A stretch of DNA of 64,000 nt from Microbotryomycetes sp. JL201 (GCA_033819885.1 JAQYUZ010000034.1:124001-188000), one strand, 5' to 3'; numbered from the stretch's first letter, positions 45,322 to 57,504 are shown. Notes: generated from the sequence alone by a model not told the origin. Numbers and translations: made by a program.

Positions 45322-46921
45322 ATGGTTGCTGCCCCGACGCTGTGGGTGATCGCATGGGTGGTGCTCGGTCACCTTGATCGTTCCTCTGCGGGCCCATTGC
45401 CGGCAGACGCAGTACAGGGGCGGGCAGCGTCGCAGCGTCGAACGATCGCCAGGGCGTCACCGACCGCCACGGTCGCCAGCGCGACCGTCTACAGGCGCAA
45501 CAATGCCGGCGTGCCATCAAGCGTCTCCGACCTCACTCGCACCGCGACCAGGACGGCAGCCGCGGCAGGTTCTGATGCGACGTTGGCCGCGCAGAGTGCC
45601 GCCTTTAGCTCGAGCGCTAGCTCGGCTGCGCCTTCGAGCTCGGCAACAGGTGCGTGCCGCTCACCAGAGCATGTTCTCGGTATGCCAGACCTGTCAAATA
45701 TTTTGCTGACCATGTCCGCTGTCCATTGCGCGCGATTTCGGCTCATTCATCCGCACTGCCCTCGGCTTGCGCCACTGTCAAGCAGTCGTACCCGGCGGCG
45801 GTTTCGGATCACTCTTTGGCGGCGGGATTCCTGCTTCGTACCTCACGTGGATCGCCGTCGTCGTCATCGTCTTGATCGGCTGCTCGCTTCTCGTTGCCAG
45901 GTGCGATTCAAAGCCCGCTAGTCCAGACAATGCCGAGAGTGCTAACCCCGGCCGCTCCCCGTCCAGATATTACTTCATCAAACGATACTACAAGCCAACT
46001 TTTCGATCCTACTTTCTTCCGCCTCGCGGATTGCACATCAGATGGCTTGGTATCCACATCAATGGGCCGCCACCAAGGATACCGCGGGAACCCCCGCCTT
46101 CATATGGATTCGCAGAGCTGACAGGCCGAGGCAGACGGAGACGGCGAGACAGAACTACCGTGGGAGAACAAATCGGCGAAGGAGGGAGACGGATGGGCCA
46201 ACGGGACGAGGACGACGGGTTTGATGACGCTCCAGCAGGGAACGCCCCCACCGCCGCTGACGAGTTGCCAATGTACACACTCGACACAAGCCTGCCCGCG
46301 TACGGTACCGTTGCGGCAGAGCAAGAGGAACGCGAAATACAGACGGCTCTCAATGCTTCAACCACGCAATGTCCGCCCGTCGCGCTGACGAGACCAAGCG
46401 AAATGGCCAATGGCGCGACACCCGATCCAGAAAACGGGCAGATGCCGAGTGTACAGGAATACGAGCGCCTGACTAGACAAGCCAGGGACAATGCCAATTT
46501 GCCAGGTGCACCAGCTCCATTGGCCGTGCGTTCTTTGTCTTCCAGAAGCAACGCGCCACCGGGTCAAGTTACGCGGTCAGACGGGCACCAATATCCACCT
46601 GTACCGGTGACACGAACGGGTTCTGGTCGACCCGAACAGCTACAGAGAACGCTGTCGAGTACGGGAACAGCAGACACGACAGAAGAAGCTGGAGACCGAC
46701 AATCGACTTTGACCACGTCCGCCAGCTCGAGTCACACCAAAATTGAAGACGGTGCAGCAGTGGGCGACAAAGCGCCTGCGTCGACGAGCCAAAGTCGTCT
46801 CGACAAGCACGAAGTGGAGGAGAATGAGACTGTCGAAGAAGGAGCTACGGAAATGACACAGATCAATCTCGCGCTACCACGAGACAACAACGAGGATGAG
46901 ATGCGGCGGCATCCGCAGTAA
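45322..46921 (+). CDS. Single-pass membrane protein with cytosolic PY motifs, possible Nedd4/Rsp5 adaptor
   Basis: Unrecognised family. Two exons (45322-45649 and 45783-46921) join in frame to a 488-residue protein. It starts with a signal peptide (MVAAPTLWVIAWVVLGHLDR then SSAG), followed by an Ala/Ser/Thr-rich lumenal or extracellular segment likely O-glycosylated, a Gly-rich patch, one transmembrane helix (YLTWIAVVVIVLIGCSLLVA), and a long cytosolic tail. The tail has RYYFIKRYYKPTFRSYFLPP near the membrane and three PY-type motifs: PPSY (in REPPPSYGF), LPMY and LPAY. Such motifs bind WW domains of Nedd4/Rsp5 ubiquitin ligases, so the protein could be a transport adaptor or a wall-stress-sensor-like protein; both are inference. 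The distal tail is acidic and Ser/Thr-rich. The start choice is supported by the immediate signal peptide. Confidence 0.78.
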
Positions 46922-47063
46922 GCCTTCTTGCCAGTGTGTTTTTACGGGTTGTGCATGATCAAATTTTGTAGCGAGGTATTATTTCTGCGTTCGTCATGTT
47001 GTAACAGCAGCAGGTTCTATCTTACCCCACACGCGTGCCGGTACTCCTGCTCGACACTGCGGT

Positions 47064-48566
47064 ATGCGCGATTTCAATCCGGATCTGTACCTTTCCGAGC
47101 TCAAACAATGTCACCACTTGCCCGAGAGTGCGATGAGACACCTATGTTCGGTCGTGCGGAGCCTGCTGATCGAGGAATCGAATGTACAACCGGTCGCCAG
47201 CCCCGTCACCGTCTGCGGAGACATTCATGGTCAATTGTGGGATTTGTTGGAGCTGTTTAGAATAGGTGGAGACGCGCCAGACACGAGTTATATCTTCATG
47301 GTCAGCCCACGACGATGAGCCCGTTCGGACCAGACGGGCAGCCACTCGACTGCGTGCACGGCTGGTAAACTGACGCACGCTCATGTAGGGTGACTTTGTG
47401 GATAGAGGGTACTACTCACTCGAGACCCTGTCGCTGCTGCTCGTTCTCAAAGCAAAGTACGGCGGGACCTCGATCCGTCCAACCTTGTATCATGCTCAGC
47501 GTTCACAACATGTGTCACAGGTACCCCGACAGAATAACATTGCTCAGAGGCAATCACGAGTCGCGTCAAATCACCCAAGTCTACGGATTCTATGGTCAGT
47601 TGGGCGAACCGAAGCTCATTGTTGGCCATTCATTCGACTTACCCCGGAACCTACCAAATCGCAGACGAGTGCCAACAGAAATACGGCAATGCCAACGTGT
47701 GGAAAGCCTGCTGTTCAGTGTTTGACTATCTCAACTTGGCAGCAGTCAGTCTCCGGGAGCGGTCGCCACTCGAATATGTTCGAGGATTCAAACTAGCTTT
47801 CCCACGCTGACACGATATTCAGATCATAGACGGAACAGTGTTGTGTGTTCACGGAGGATTGTCGCCAGAACTGAGAACGCTGGACCAAATACGAGTGATT
47901 GCGCGAGCCCAAGAGATTCCTCACGAGGGAGCATTCTGCGGTTAGTCGGTATGCCAGGCACGTATACAAACACGCATGCTGATGGCATCTTATTCTGCCC
48001 ACAGACCTCATGTGGTCAGATCCGGACGATATCGAGACGTGGTCTGTCTCGCCGAGAGGAGCAGGCTGGCTTTTCGGATCCAAAGTCACGAACGAGGTCA
48101 GTGACCGCCGCAACTCGCCCCTGTCTCTCCAGGAAATTTCTTCTAATCCATTGACGATTTGTACCAGTTCAATCATGTCAATGATCTTTCGCTGATCGCA
48201 AGAGCCCACCAACTCGTTCAAGAAGGGTACAAATTCATGTTTGCACCCGAAAACAACCTCGTCACGGTGTGGTCAGCACCGAACTACTGTTACAGGTGTG
48301 GGAACGTCGCTTCCGTGATGCAGGTTAGGAGTGGAACTCAGGTCGATCAAGATAGTTTCAAGATCTTTGAGGCAGGTAAGTAGTCGAGCCGGGCTTCTTC
48401 GACTGGGTTAGGAATTTGAGCTGATACTGCCATGGTGGCTGGTGCAGTACCTGACCAAGAGCGAGCGCCGCCAGATAGGAATGCACCGTCGGTGAGCATG
48501 AATGCAATCGTACGCCACAATGCTCAATCTGACCATGATAGTCTTTGCCAGAGTTATTTTCTATAA
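47064..48566 (+). CDS. SIT4: PP6-type Ser/Thr phosphatase catalytic subunit (Sit4/Ppe1)
   Basis: Catalytic subunit of the PP2A-like phosphatase PP6, acting with SAPS-domain subunits in G1 progression and nutrient signalling. Conserved metal-site motifs are present after splicing: [33 protein letters not shown] and [20 protein letters not shown]6-specific features separate it from PP4 and PP2[29 protein letters not shown] then [14 protein letters not shown], and [20 protein letters not shown] then CYRCGN. The C-terminal YFL, the carboxymethylation site, comes from a tiny last exon (48552-48566, 15 nt, SSYFL minus the first Ser contribution plus stop). About 310 residues with six introns. Start [13 protein letters not shown] at 47064. 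It converges on ASF1 with only 63 bp between stop codons. Confidence 0.93.
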
Positions 48567-48629
48567 TTGCAACAGAGGGACACTTGAATCAAACAGGAAA
48601 CCTTGCAGTATGTCTGGGCCGCATGCTTT

Positions 48630-49499
48630 TCAAGCGGCCGGTGCGGGAGGTTGTCCGAGCACAGGTGTGTCCGTCGGCTGTTGCGCCGGCGCGGCGGCGA
48701 CACCTGCAACTGGGGCAGACGTGTCGACAGACCATTTGACCGAATATTTGGTGACACGCGGCTTGTCGGCGAGCACCGAACGAACAAGTTTATCAATGTG
48801 TTGTGTAGGATCTGGCGCGACAAGACCTTTTTCCGCTGCGCCTTCTTCCATTGATGCTTCGAGTTGAGCTTTCAGAGCAGGATCGCTGTACTCGGTGTTA
48901 ACGTAGTACCCGATCCGGATAAACTCTTGATCGTTATACGAGCAAGTGAGCAGGATGACGGTAACGCCGATCAATTCGGTCGCTGGGATACGCGATGGCA
49001 ACGGGGCAGATGCCTGCGACGGATAGCCTTTGTCAGTTGTCCGACATCACGCAACAAAGGAGCATGCGAGAAACCGACCTCGAACTCGAAACTGTTGACA
49101 CCGACTGGCACAGGTCCGACCATGCACGTGTCCAATTCTTGATCATAGGATTCGCTCTCAGCCGAGCCAACATATGTTAACTTCCATTCAAGGTCTGTGC
49201 ATGGGTTTGGAAGTATGTGCGAGTGTTGTCGTCAGCAAACGCGTCGAGACGCGTCGCGAAGCTGAATGCAGTGTCGCACGTCAGTCGCGGCAGTACGGAC
49301 TGACCTTCTTCGAGTGGTGCCATGCATTCGAAAGTGATTTTGAACAGGTACGCATCTGTGAACTTTGCCGGGTTATTGAGGACCGTCACGTCGCTGCAAT
49401 CCGGTCCGCGCCCGCAAAGTACCGGCAAATGGTCAGCGTATGCAGACAACCCAGTGTGAGAGCACAAGGGCCGACTTGCGATATGTTGATGATGCTCAT
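48630..49499 (-). CDS. ASF1: Histone H3-H4 chaperone Asf1
   Basis: Binds H3-H4 dimers and hands them to CAF-1 or HIRA for nucleosome assembly. The first exon is only 20 nt (49480-49499). Splicing a GC-AG intron (49394-49479, donor GCAAGT) yields [20 protein letters not shown], exactly the family N-terminus; the nearby GT donor would shift the frame. Next come [73 protein letters not shown] and [17 protein letters not shown], followed by [10 protein letters not shown] as the last core strand. The C-terminal tail is short and Ala/Pro-rich, unlike the long acidic tail of yeast Asf1. About 205 residues. It is divergent to the MICOS gene with 222 bp between starts. Confidence 0.95.
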
Positions 49500-49721
49500 G
49501 GCTTGTATGGGGCGGCGAGGAAACAAACGCGCGAAGATGTGGAGCTCGTCGAAGATCGGTCAGACGTTCTCCTTTTGCACTGCCCCCGAATGTTGTCACT
49601 CGGTTCAAAGGTCAGTTTTGACGTGCTCTCTGCTGCCTATGCAAGGTCGTCTTGCTCATTCCATTACCGTGCCCTGACGTACGTTGTTCGCTCGCTCGTT
49701 CAGGCTGCAGCAGGTTTGGCT

Positions 49722-50606
49722 ATGACAGCCGCGGGCTCTGTCGCCTTGTCGAGACGACGGGAGCTGCACGCAGACACGAGTGCTTCTCCTCGGCAGCAAA
49801 CACAACCGCCGACGGCCGCCGAGCTCAGGCGCAACGTCAGTGCGAACGTCACAGGTCCGCGCACTGGCGCCTCCCCTGACGAGACTCTCTGTCACAATCC
49901 TATCCTATATTTAGATGCCTATTTACGACCAAGCACCGCCTCCTGCCGTGCTCGTGCCCGTCAAGAGCCCGTTCCAGGACGAGGTCGGCCAAGCTCGCCG
50001 TTTTGTGCAGCAGGCGTACTTTACCGCTCGTGATCACGCCAGAGCAGCTTCAAACAGGTGGATCGGCATTGAAGATACGGCAGAGGGTGCGTCTGTCCCC
50101 GAACGCGCTCGAATAGCCTAGCTGGCAACTGACACAGACCACTGCATCATGAGTAGCTCACCTCAAGCGAATCATCTCTCCAGAGGAGAACCTGACACCC
50201 GGAGCATTCTAGTGAGGCCCTTTTGTGCTCTGACGTTCGCTCTTTGCTCAAATCACTGATATCGCGCGACTGTGCTTGTGTTGTAGTATCGCAATCGGTA
50301 CGCTGGCCGGGTCCATCTTGACAAAGAACCGTGAGTCGATCGTGATCGTGTCTCATTCATTGTCTGATGGGATCTCCGGTTTTGATTGTTTCCACAGGAA
50401 ATTTCTTGTTGCGGTTGGCGGCGCCACCGGTCGCTTTTGTCGCTTCGACAGCCTACTTTATGCCAAAGACGTACGAGAATCTGTCTGAGCGATACGAAGG
50501 GTTTGAGCAGGCGCACCTGCCCCAGTTGACTGAGCTGAGGGCAAAGGTGCGGCAACTGACGAGCTCGGCAGCAGCTGCTGCTTCGTCGAGCACCAAAAAG
50601 GAATGA
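49722..50606 (+). CDS. MIC27: MICOS subunit of the apolipoprotein O family (Mic26/Mic27)
   Basis: Inner-membrane protein of the MICOS complex that shapes mitochondrial crista junctions. Four exons splice in frame: MTAAGSVALSRRRELHADTS with basic residues at the N-terminus, then LRRNMPIYDQAPPPAVLVPV, the FVQQAYFTARDHARAASNRW helix, HLKRIISPEENLTPGAFYIA, IGTLAGSILTKNRNFLLRLA (first membrane segment), PPVAFVASTAYFMPKTYENL and a terminal Ala/Ser-rich tail ending KKE. About 215 residues, within the family range. Mic26 and Mic27 cannot be told apart from sequence alone. The ATG at 49722 is the first in a clean frame, but a small upstream exon cannot be excluded because a good acceptor-like CAG lies at 49701-49703. 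Confidence 0.85.
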
Positions 50607-50780
50607 ATGTAGATCGCCGCAGACTTTTGGCATTTATGCAACGAGCTACATTTCTGAGTTCGGTTTGCGTATAACATGCGTGGACTTGCATTCCTTGAGC
50701 GGTTGATATGTAGCAAGTCCGGGCTCCACGGCGGCTGAAAGCCTCAAGCCAAGCTCGGGGCTCTGCGCTTGATCTTGCCC

Positions 50781-53476
50781 ATGTCGCTGTGGTCCGGACG
50801 TAACGGCGGCGGCGGCAGTCATCAACCAGACGACGCGTCTGGCATGTCAAGCCTCGTGCCGTCGCGGCCTGCGCCGCCTGTGCCGTTGCAGCACGCGTCG
50901 TCGTCGAGCCAAGCGCGGTTCGACGCGCACGCCGGCACAGGGGCAAAGTACAACGACGCGTCAGGCAACTACCCTTACGCCAACAGCAACTTGGCAGCGT
51001 CGACATCTGCCGGCAGCAACGCGCGCAGCCCACCCGGCGCGACGGGGCAGACGATTGTCATGCGCGGCTGGGTCAGCATCAAAGAAGACGGCATCAGGGC
51101 TTGGATATGGAGCAAGAGGTGGCTCATTCTCAGAGAAGAGTCATTGTCGTTCTACAAAAGTGACGTGAGTCGAGCACCCGCCACTAGCCCGCGTCTGCGC
51201 CTGGGCCCCTCCTTTGTTCGCTCGCTGCTGACAGCACGCATCCTTCCTTTCCGGTACAGACAAACACGACAAACCCGTCAACAGTTATCCAACTCAAAGA
51301 CTTGACATCCGTCACGCGCGAAGACCTCAAGCCATTTTGCATTAGCCTTGTCACGGCCAACCGGTCGTACTTTATCGCACTCAAGTCGGACGAAGAGCTG
51401 TACGGCTGGATGGATGAAATATACTCGAGGTCGCCTTTGATGGGGGTATCTAGCCCGACAAACTTTGTGCATCAAGTCCATGTCGGATTCGACCCAGTCA
51501 GCGGCGCATTTACCGGACTGCCAGAACAATGGACGAGGTTGTTGACGAGCAGTGCTCTGACCAAGGAAGACTACGCCAAGAACCCTCAAGCCGTGCTCGA
51601 CGTGCTCGAGTTTTACACGGATATTCAGAAGCGAGAGCGAGACGAGTTTGGGATGGGCGCCACATCAATGGGAATGACCGACGTCAGCAGTGCACTCAAT
51701 GGCCGCGCACCACCCGTCACCCAACAGCCGCCGACGGCAAGGTTCGGTGCCGGTACAGGGCTGGCTGGTCAGCGCAGCGATAGCTCATCGTCCTTCTCGG
51801 ACGGACAGCCGTTTTCCGGTGACGCTCAGCCGTCTCGTGGACCACCGCCACCTATGATGCCTGCACAGTCGGGTTTGAGACCAGCTCCTCCTCCACCCAT
51901 GCCTGGACGCACCGGTCCCCTTGCTCCAGGTCAAGCAATGGCAGGAGGCGCAAGAATACCGCCACCGAGACCCAACATGGTTCCAGGTCGACCAGCCCCT
52001 GGCGCACCTCAACCTGACGGCCGAAGAGATGATGGTCAAGCGACGATTCAGAGCACAAGGACGGGCCTCAAACCTTTGTTGACGAGCGCGGCTTCGAGGA
52101 CACAGTACGGTGCTTCCGCTCAACCAGGAGCCGCAACAGCCGGCGTGTCTCCTTCGAACGCCAAGCCGTCACCGGCGATGGGCCCAGCAGGAATCAAACC
52201 GCTTCAACTAGGTTCAACGACCGGCGGCAACGCTGTCAAGCAGCAGCAGCAGCAGCCCGCCAAGCCAATGCAACAAACTGCTCCTCCGCAGCCGCAAGCA
52301 GGCGCAAAGAAGCAAGACAAAGCCTCGGGTGAACGAAGAATATCTGCCATGACCGAAACTCAGATCATGAACAAGCTCAAATCGGTGTGCTCACCGCAAG
52401 ATCCAAACACCTTGTACTCGAAGATAAAAAAGGTCGGACAAGGCGCTTCCGGGTCCGTGTACGTGGCCAAAGTACTGGCGTCCGGAGCCAAAGTTGCCAT
52501 CAAACAAATGGACCTAAGTCATCAGCCTCGTAAAGAGTTGATCGTCAACGAGATTCTCGTCATGAAGGAGAGTCATCACGAGAATATTGTCAACTATTTG
52601 GACTCTTTTCTCGTCAAGGGTTCCGAGCTTTGGGTCGTCATGGAGTACATGGAGGGCGGTGCTTTGACGGACGTGATTGACAGCAACACTTTGGCGGAGG
52701 AACAGATCGCAAGCATTTGCAACGAGGTAAGCGCTTGAGCCCGCTCCTGTTTGTACTCGTGCTCGACAAGCATCCTCACCGAGACTATCTTTCCTTGTTA
52801 CACACAGACTTGCAAGGGACTGCAGCACTTACACACGCAGAGCATCATTCACCGCGACATTAAGAGCGACAACGTCTTGCTCGATTCTCATGGCCATGTC
52901 AAAATCAGTCAGTTGCGATCTAACGAAATGTTTTGCGCAATCTGTCGGGACTGACGTTGTTTCCTACGTGCAGCCGACTTTGGGTTCTGCGCCAAACTGA
53001 CGGACCAGAAAGCGAAACGTGCGACCATGGTCGGCACGCCTTACTGGATGGCACCGGAAGTTGTCAAACAAAAAGAATATGGCGCCAAAGTCGACATTTG
53101 GTCTCTGGGCATCATGGCGATCGAGATGATTGAAAATGAACCGCCATACTTGGACGAAGAACCTCTCAAAGCGTTATACTTGATTGCGACAAACGGCACA
53201 CCGACTTTGAAGAAACCTGAAAAATTGAGCAAAGAGTTGAAAAACTTTTTGGCAGTGTGCTTGTGCGTCGACGTCAAGTCTCGAGCGACAGCAGACGAAT
53301 TGTTGCAGGTCAGTTCTTCCTTTTACTAGAGACAGGATTTGTTCGTGTTGCAGCAACTAATGTCGGCCTTTTCTTTTCACTTTGGTTTGCGTGATTTGTA
53401 GCACGAGTTTCTCAAAAAGTCATGCCCCTTGTCCGCTCTTGCGCCCTTGCTCAAGTTCCGCAACAGCTCTCGTTGA
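50781..53476 (+). CDS. CLA4: PAK-family kinase of the Cla4 type (PH, CRIB, kinase)
   Basis: Cdc42 effector kinase controlling septin organisation, budding and polar growth. Order: a disordered N-terminus ([18 protein letters not shown]), a PH domain split by an intron ([36 protein letters not shown], then [20 protein letters not shown]), the CRIB motif ISSP-type block [20 protein letters not shown] then FTGLPEQW, a long Pro/Gln/Gly-rich linker (51640-52340, with a short polyglutamine run), and the kinase domain: [52 protein letters not shown] and [20 protein letters not shown]. The C-terminus [20 protein letters not shown] is the usual Cla4/Ste20 end. PH plus CRIB distinguishes it from Ste20. 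About 790 residues with four introns. ATG 50781 is the first in frame. Confidence 0.95.
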
Positions 53477-54286
53477 CGGACAAACACTATCTTGTCGTTT
53501 CTTTCCTTTGCTTCTTGTTCTTGGACGGTCTCGGTTTCATCTTCGTGTACACAATTGATTGTCCTTGTATAGACTTTTCGAGTCCTCATTCGGGGCCGGC
53601 GCCTTTTATCTTTTCCTACACATCGGCTTTCGTAAACCGTCAAACCGAACTGTTGTTACATGCAAAACTTTCAAAAAGAAGGAGAGAAAGAAGAGAGACG
53701 AAAACACCCTCAACAACTCTAGTCTCGTTTCCGGCGACTAACCACCCACACAAGAAGAGATGGCAATCTATCCTAAAACAAAGGGGGACAAGGTCGTGAA
53801 AGCGGAAAGGATCAACATAGATAGGTCCATTCTCTACACGCTTCTGGGCAAGAGGCAGTGCAAATGATGAAAGTCGGAAAAGCAAAGACAAAGAGTCTGA
53901 GAATCACGTCAGGAAAGAAAGAGAAAGAAAAGAGAAAATGCTGGGTTGAGAACAAAAGAAAGAAAGAAACTCTATTCGTGCGAGGTCTTGCTGCGGACGT
54001 CCTTTAGATCGTCGTTGATTGCATTTTCGGTAAGAGTCGAAGCTTGTGAAGCTGGTTGCGTCATGTAGTTGGAGAAGAGAGCAACGCTCAATGCTGATGA
54101 TACATCTGGCAGAAGGGGAAGACGACAGACGAGTGAAACGCCGCTTTCTCGTTAGCTCCGTAAGAGCTTGTGAGTCGACCGATGATTGGCGACAGCGAGC
54201 GAGGTCAATTATGCTTGAAAAAAAAGTCACGTCGGAAGAGAAAAAGAAAGTCACAGGGGAATGACGGTGCGGGAACGAGTCGTAGA
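53477..54286. other. Convergent intergenic region CLA4 / KAP95
   Basis: About 810 bp between two convergent stop codons, the longest such gap in the window. Plus-strand A/G-rich tracts stand out (53669-53702 and 53913-53972), pyrimidine-rich on the other strand. A minus-strand frame at 53972-54105, preceded by a strong acceptor-like CTTCTGCCAG, reads like coding sequence (FSNYMTQPASQASTLTENAI then NDDLKDVRSKTSHE and stop), but no upstream ATG or matching donor was found. No gene is called. Confidence 0.5.
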
Positions 54287-57200
54287 TTATTGCGTAGCTC
54301 GTCGGACCATCTGTATTTTGAGTATACCGTCATCAGCAGACGCATGGACCAATGCACAGGGCACAAGCACACCTCTTTTGCCCACTTGGCAATCTTCTTC
54401 GTCTCTGAACCGCCCATCTTTGTCCTTCCGGCCTTGAGTACGTCCGAAACCCACGTTGCGCTCAAAGGTTCCTTCAGTTGGCCGTTCGGGAATGCCTCTG
54501 CGAGGTCACCAATCAAGCCGAGTGATGACTTGAGAATGGATTCTGTTCGGTCTTGATCCGTCAAAGCCATGTGAAGGAAGTTGAGTAGGCCGTTGACGTG
54601 CGGCAAGAGAATATCGGCTTTGCCACCCGTCTTCAAGCCACCGACGATGCCAGTGTAGGCCTCGAGGATACTCTCTCGTAGGCCATTGATGTAGTCGACG
54701 AGGTCAAAGTTGTTCTGGCAACAGAAGGGCAGAGGTCGTCAGAATCGCATCTTTTCGCGCACGTCACCTGCAGCGCTCACCGGATCAGCTCGCATGGACC
54801 CTGCTTGCTGCAACACGTTCATCGTCGTGTCGAGGAACGGTTCAAACGCCGGACCAATGGCGAGAGCAATATCGCCAAAGCAACTCAGGATAGGCGGCTT
54901 GACGCTGCGGTGCAAGACTGTGCTCTGCAGGTTGTTGAGCAGGACCTCCATAAAGCCTTGGCAGTATGGCTGGCATGCTTCGCCGAGTGCTCTACAGATA
55001 TCGCCAATCAAGCCGACAGCGATCGAGCAAAGTTGGTACTCTTCATGAGAGGTGAGAGCGTTGATCAAGAACGGCAAGAACGCGGGCAAGTAGGCTTGGA
55101 AGTGTTGATCAAGGGCAGCAGTCATAGCACCAATGGCCAGGAATGCGTCCTCCAGAATTGGTGACTGCTTGCCAGCTGACTGGATCAACTGGAGCAGCAA
55201 CGTCATGATGCGGTCCGACAAGGGCCGGATCTCGGAGCCGAGCCGTCGTGCAACGCTGGTGAGGACGGTGCAGACATTGATCTGCAGCTCGTTATAGTTA
55301 TTGCGATCGTCGGAGCTCACGATTTGTCTCTGCTCGCCGTAAAGTCAGTCAGCTGAGTATGCCAACTGAAGAAAGCAACACACCTCGAGGGCAAGCAAAG
55401 CTTCTGACCGGTTCAGAATGTCGACGACCAATCGGGAAACGACTTGCAAGCAGTTTGTCGGTGCATGGGCAGCCAAGGTCGACAGTGCCTCGTATGCTGA
55501 CGTTCTTGCGTTTGATTCGTTCGTGTCTCTGCAAGCAGGGGCGGAGAAGGTCAATAACCATTCACTCCTCATGCTCGTCGGCCAATGAGACATACTTTTG
55601 TGCGAGGCCGAGCAGTGCGGTGACGAGCGGGTCATAGAACGGTGACAGAACAGACGTATCGGCTTCAGCTTCCGCAAGCTGTTCAGCCAAGTTCATGATA
55701 GTCCAACAGCAATTGCTGACGATTCGCGGCGACTGTTCCAAACCTTCGACGACGGCGACGATCAATGGCCTGATGTGCTGTTCAGGGTCTATCGTCTTGA
55801 TCAAAACGTCCGTGACACGACCCAGAGTCCATGCAACTGTGTCTCGCACTTGCAGAGATGGGTCTCGCATCATTTCAATCAGCGTCGGCAGTGCCTGCGA
55901 GACAAGCGGAGCGAGAATACGCTCCTCTGGGCCGTCCAAAATGGACCCGAATGCCATGACGGCGGCCTCTCGGTACCTCCAATCGGCATTCTTGATGTTG
56001 CCTTCGACGAACGGAATGATTGGCGTAACGATGGCGTCGCCGACGCACTGGGCGAGCAGAGCGAGACAAGTGCCTGCCGCCATAGAGACGTTCCACTCGT
56101 CCTCTTCGGCGTCCTCTTCCTGTCTCGTCAACAGCTGCAACAGGACGGGCAAGATTTCGGGCAGTGCGACGCGAGCGAAATGAGATGATTCGCGATCTGG
56201 TGCCTCGCTGTACTCGGCAGCTTCTTCGGCCTCGAGGGCGAGCTCGATCTCTTCGTCGCACACAGTCGACCAGAATTCGACGGCCTGCAATGCGACGCCC
56301 TCGTCTGCATGCTTCATGCCCAAGGTTGTCAACTGCAAAGTGGACGGTCGAAGATTAGTTCTATGTGCTGTTACCCGTTCGGGCTGGGCGAAGCTTACGC
56401 CAAACAAGGCTCGCTCCATGTAAAATTTCATATAGTCGTAGTATAGATGCATAATCTTGACGAGGCACTCGAACGCTCCGATCTGGACCTCTGACGAAGC
56501 TGACTGGGTCGCTTCGCACACGACTTGCATGATATAGTTGCGCTCGCCCTGTCAATACACAAAAGCTTGAGTTCGACGGAGCTTTTTTCCCCGTGACGAC
56601 CATGCGCACCTCGCGAGCAAAGTTGTCTTTGACGAACTCGAGCGAGTTGTACAGAGCGTGAATCGCCGCCAACTGGACATCGGTGCTGTGCGTGGAGTCA
56701 ATGTGTTTCGTTAGCGAGGCTCACAGCATTGTTGGTGTACGTCGTCGCTTGACGGGCCGCACAAGCGTCAAGTTGACTGACCTGGGCTCTTCCTTGCGCG
56801 CGCCTTGGACGACTGCCGTCAGGATCTCGTTCGACTGGGACGCTAGCACTTCTGGTTTCTGTTGAGAGTTGCAAAACGCTTCGTGTCAGCATGCGTGAGG
56901 GAGCGGGTGCCGTGCACGGTGAGCGGGTCCGACGCGGCTTTTCGCGCGCGAGCACGCGTCAATCAACGTGCGCGTGTTGTCCTTCGCGGTGCTGCACGGA
57001 GGACCTGGATGGACGTACAATTCCTTCGCAAATGTATCCGATTGTCTGCAGCGTTGCCTGGCGCAGATTCGAGTTGTCTTGGTGTCCGGCGAGCTCGAGC
57101 AATTGGGCGATCAGCGTCGGCCACAGACCAAGGGGCAGCTCGATCGCGGCGACGGCTGCCGTCACTTGGCCGGCAGACGACCGGGCCTGCTTGTCTTGTG

Positions 57201-57504
57201 CGGCGAGCGTCTGTAGGGCGTGCTGCTTGACGAGCTCGCGCGTCTGCGGGTCGACCTGCTGCGTCCAGCGCTGTGTGTACTCGTCCTGGCGGTGCTGCTC
57301 GCGTGCACTGAGCGCGTTCTTGATGGCCAAGCCGGCGGCGCGTCGGATGTGCGGCGGCGTCTGGTCGCTCGCGAGCGCGTGCGAGAGCTGGGCCAAGTAC
57401 TGCGTCGGATCTTGGGCAAGCACCTGCTGCAGTTGCTCGGTCGCCTGCGCACGCTCATGGTCATGCGGAGACAGCGTCGCGTTCAGCAACGCAGAGGCGT
57501 CCAT
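54287..57504 (-). CDS. KAP95: Importin beta-1 / karyopherin Kap95
   Basis: Nuclear import receptor that carries importin-alpha/NLS cargo through the pore and is released by RanGTP. HEAT-repeat protein starting MDASALLNATLSPHDHERAQ. Family blocks include HIRRAAGLAIKNALSA, NSNLRQATLQTIGYICEGI, AAIHALYNSLEFVKDNFARE, RNYIMQVVCEATQSASSEVQ, FECLVKIMHLYYDYMKFYME, GVALQAVEFWSTVCDEEIEL, NWRYREAAVMAFGSILDGPE-like (here NADWRYREAAVMAFGSILDG), VRDTVAWTLGRV and LKPPILSCFGDIALAIG-like (here VKPPILSCFGDIALAIG). The acidic loop after CDEEIELALEAEEAAEYSEA is the expected Ran-binding region. The last exon (about 24 nt) adds MVRRATQ after KKIAKWAKE, comparable with yeast WAREQQKRQ. About 865 residues, seven or so introns. 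Head-to-head with LSM7, 177 bp between starts. Confidence 0.95.

Noticed and set aside
51640-52340. A separate proline-rich gene in the middle of CLA4
   Set aside because: The frame is continuous with the PH/CRIB and kinase parts; linkers of this type are normal in PAK kinases.
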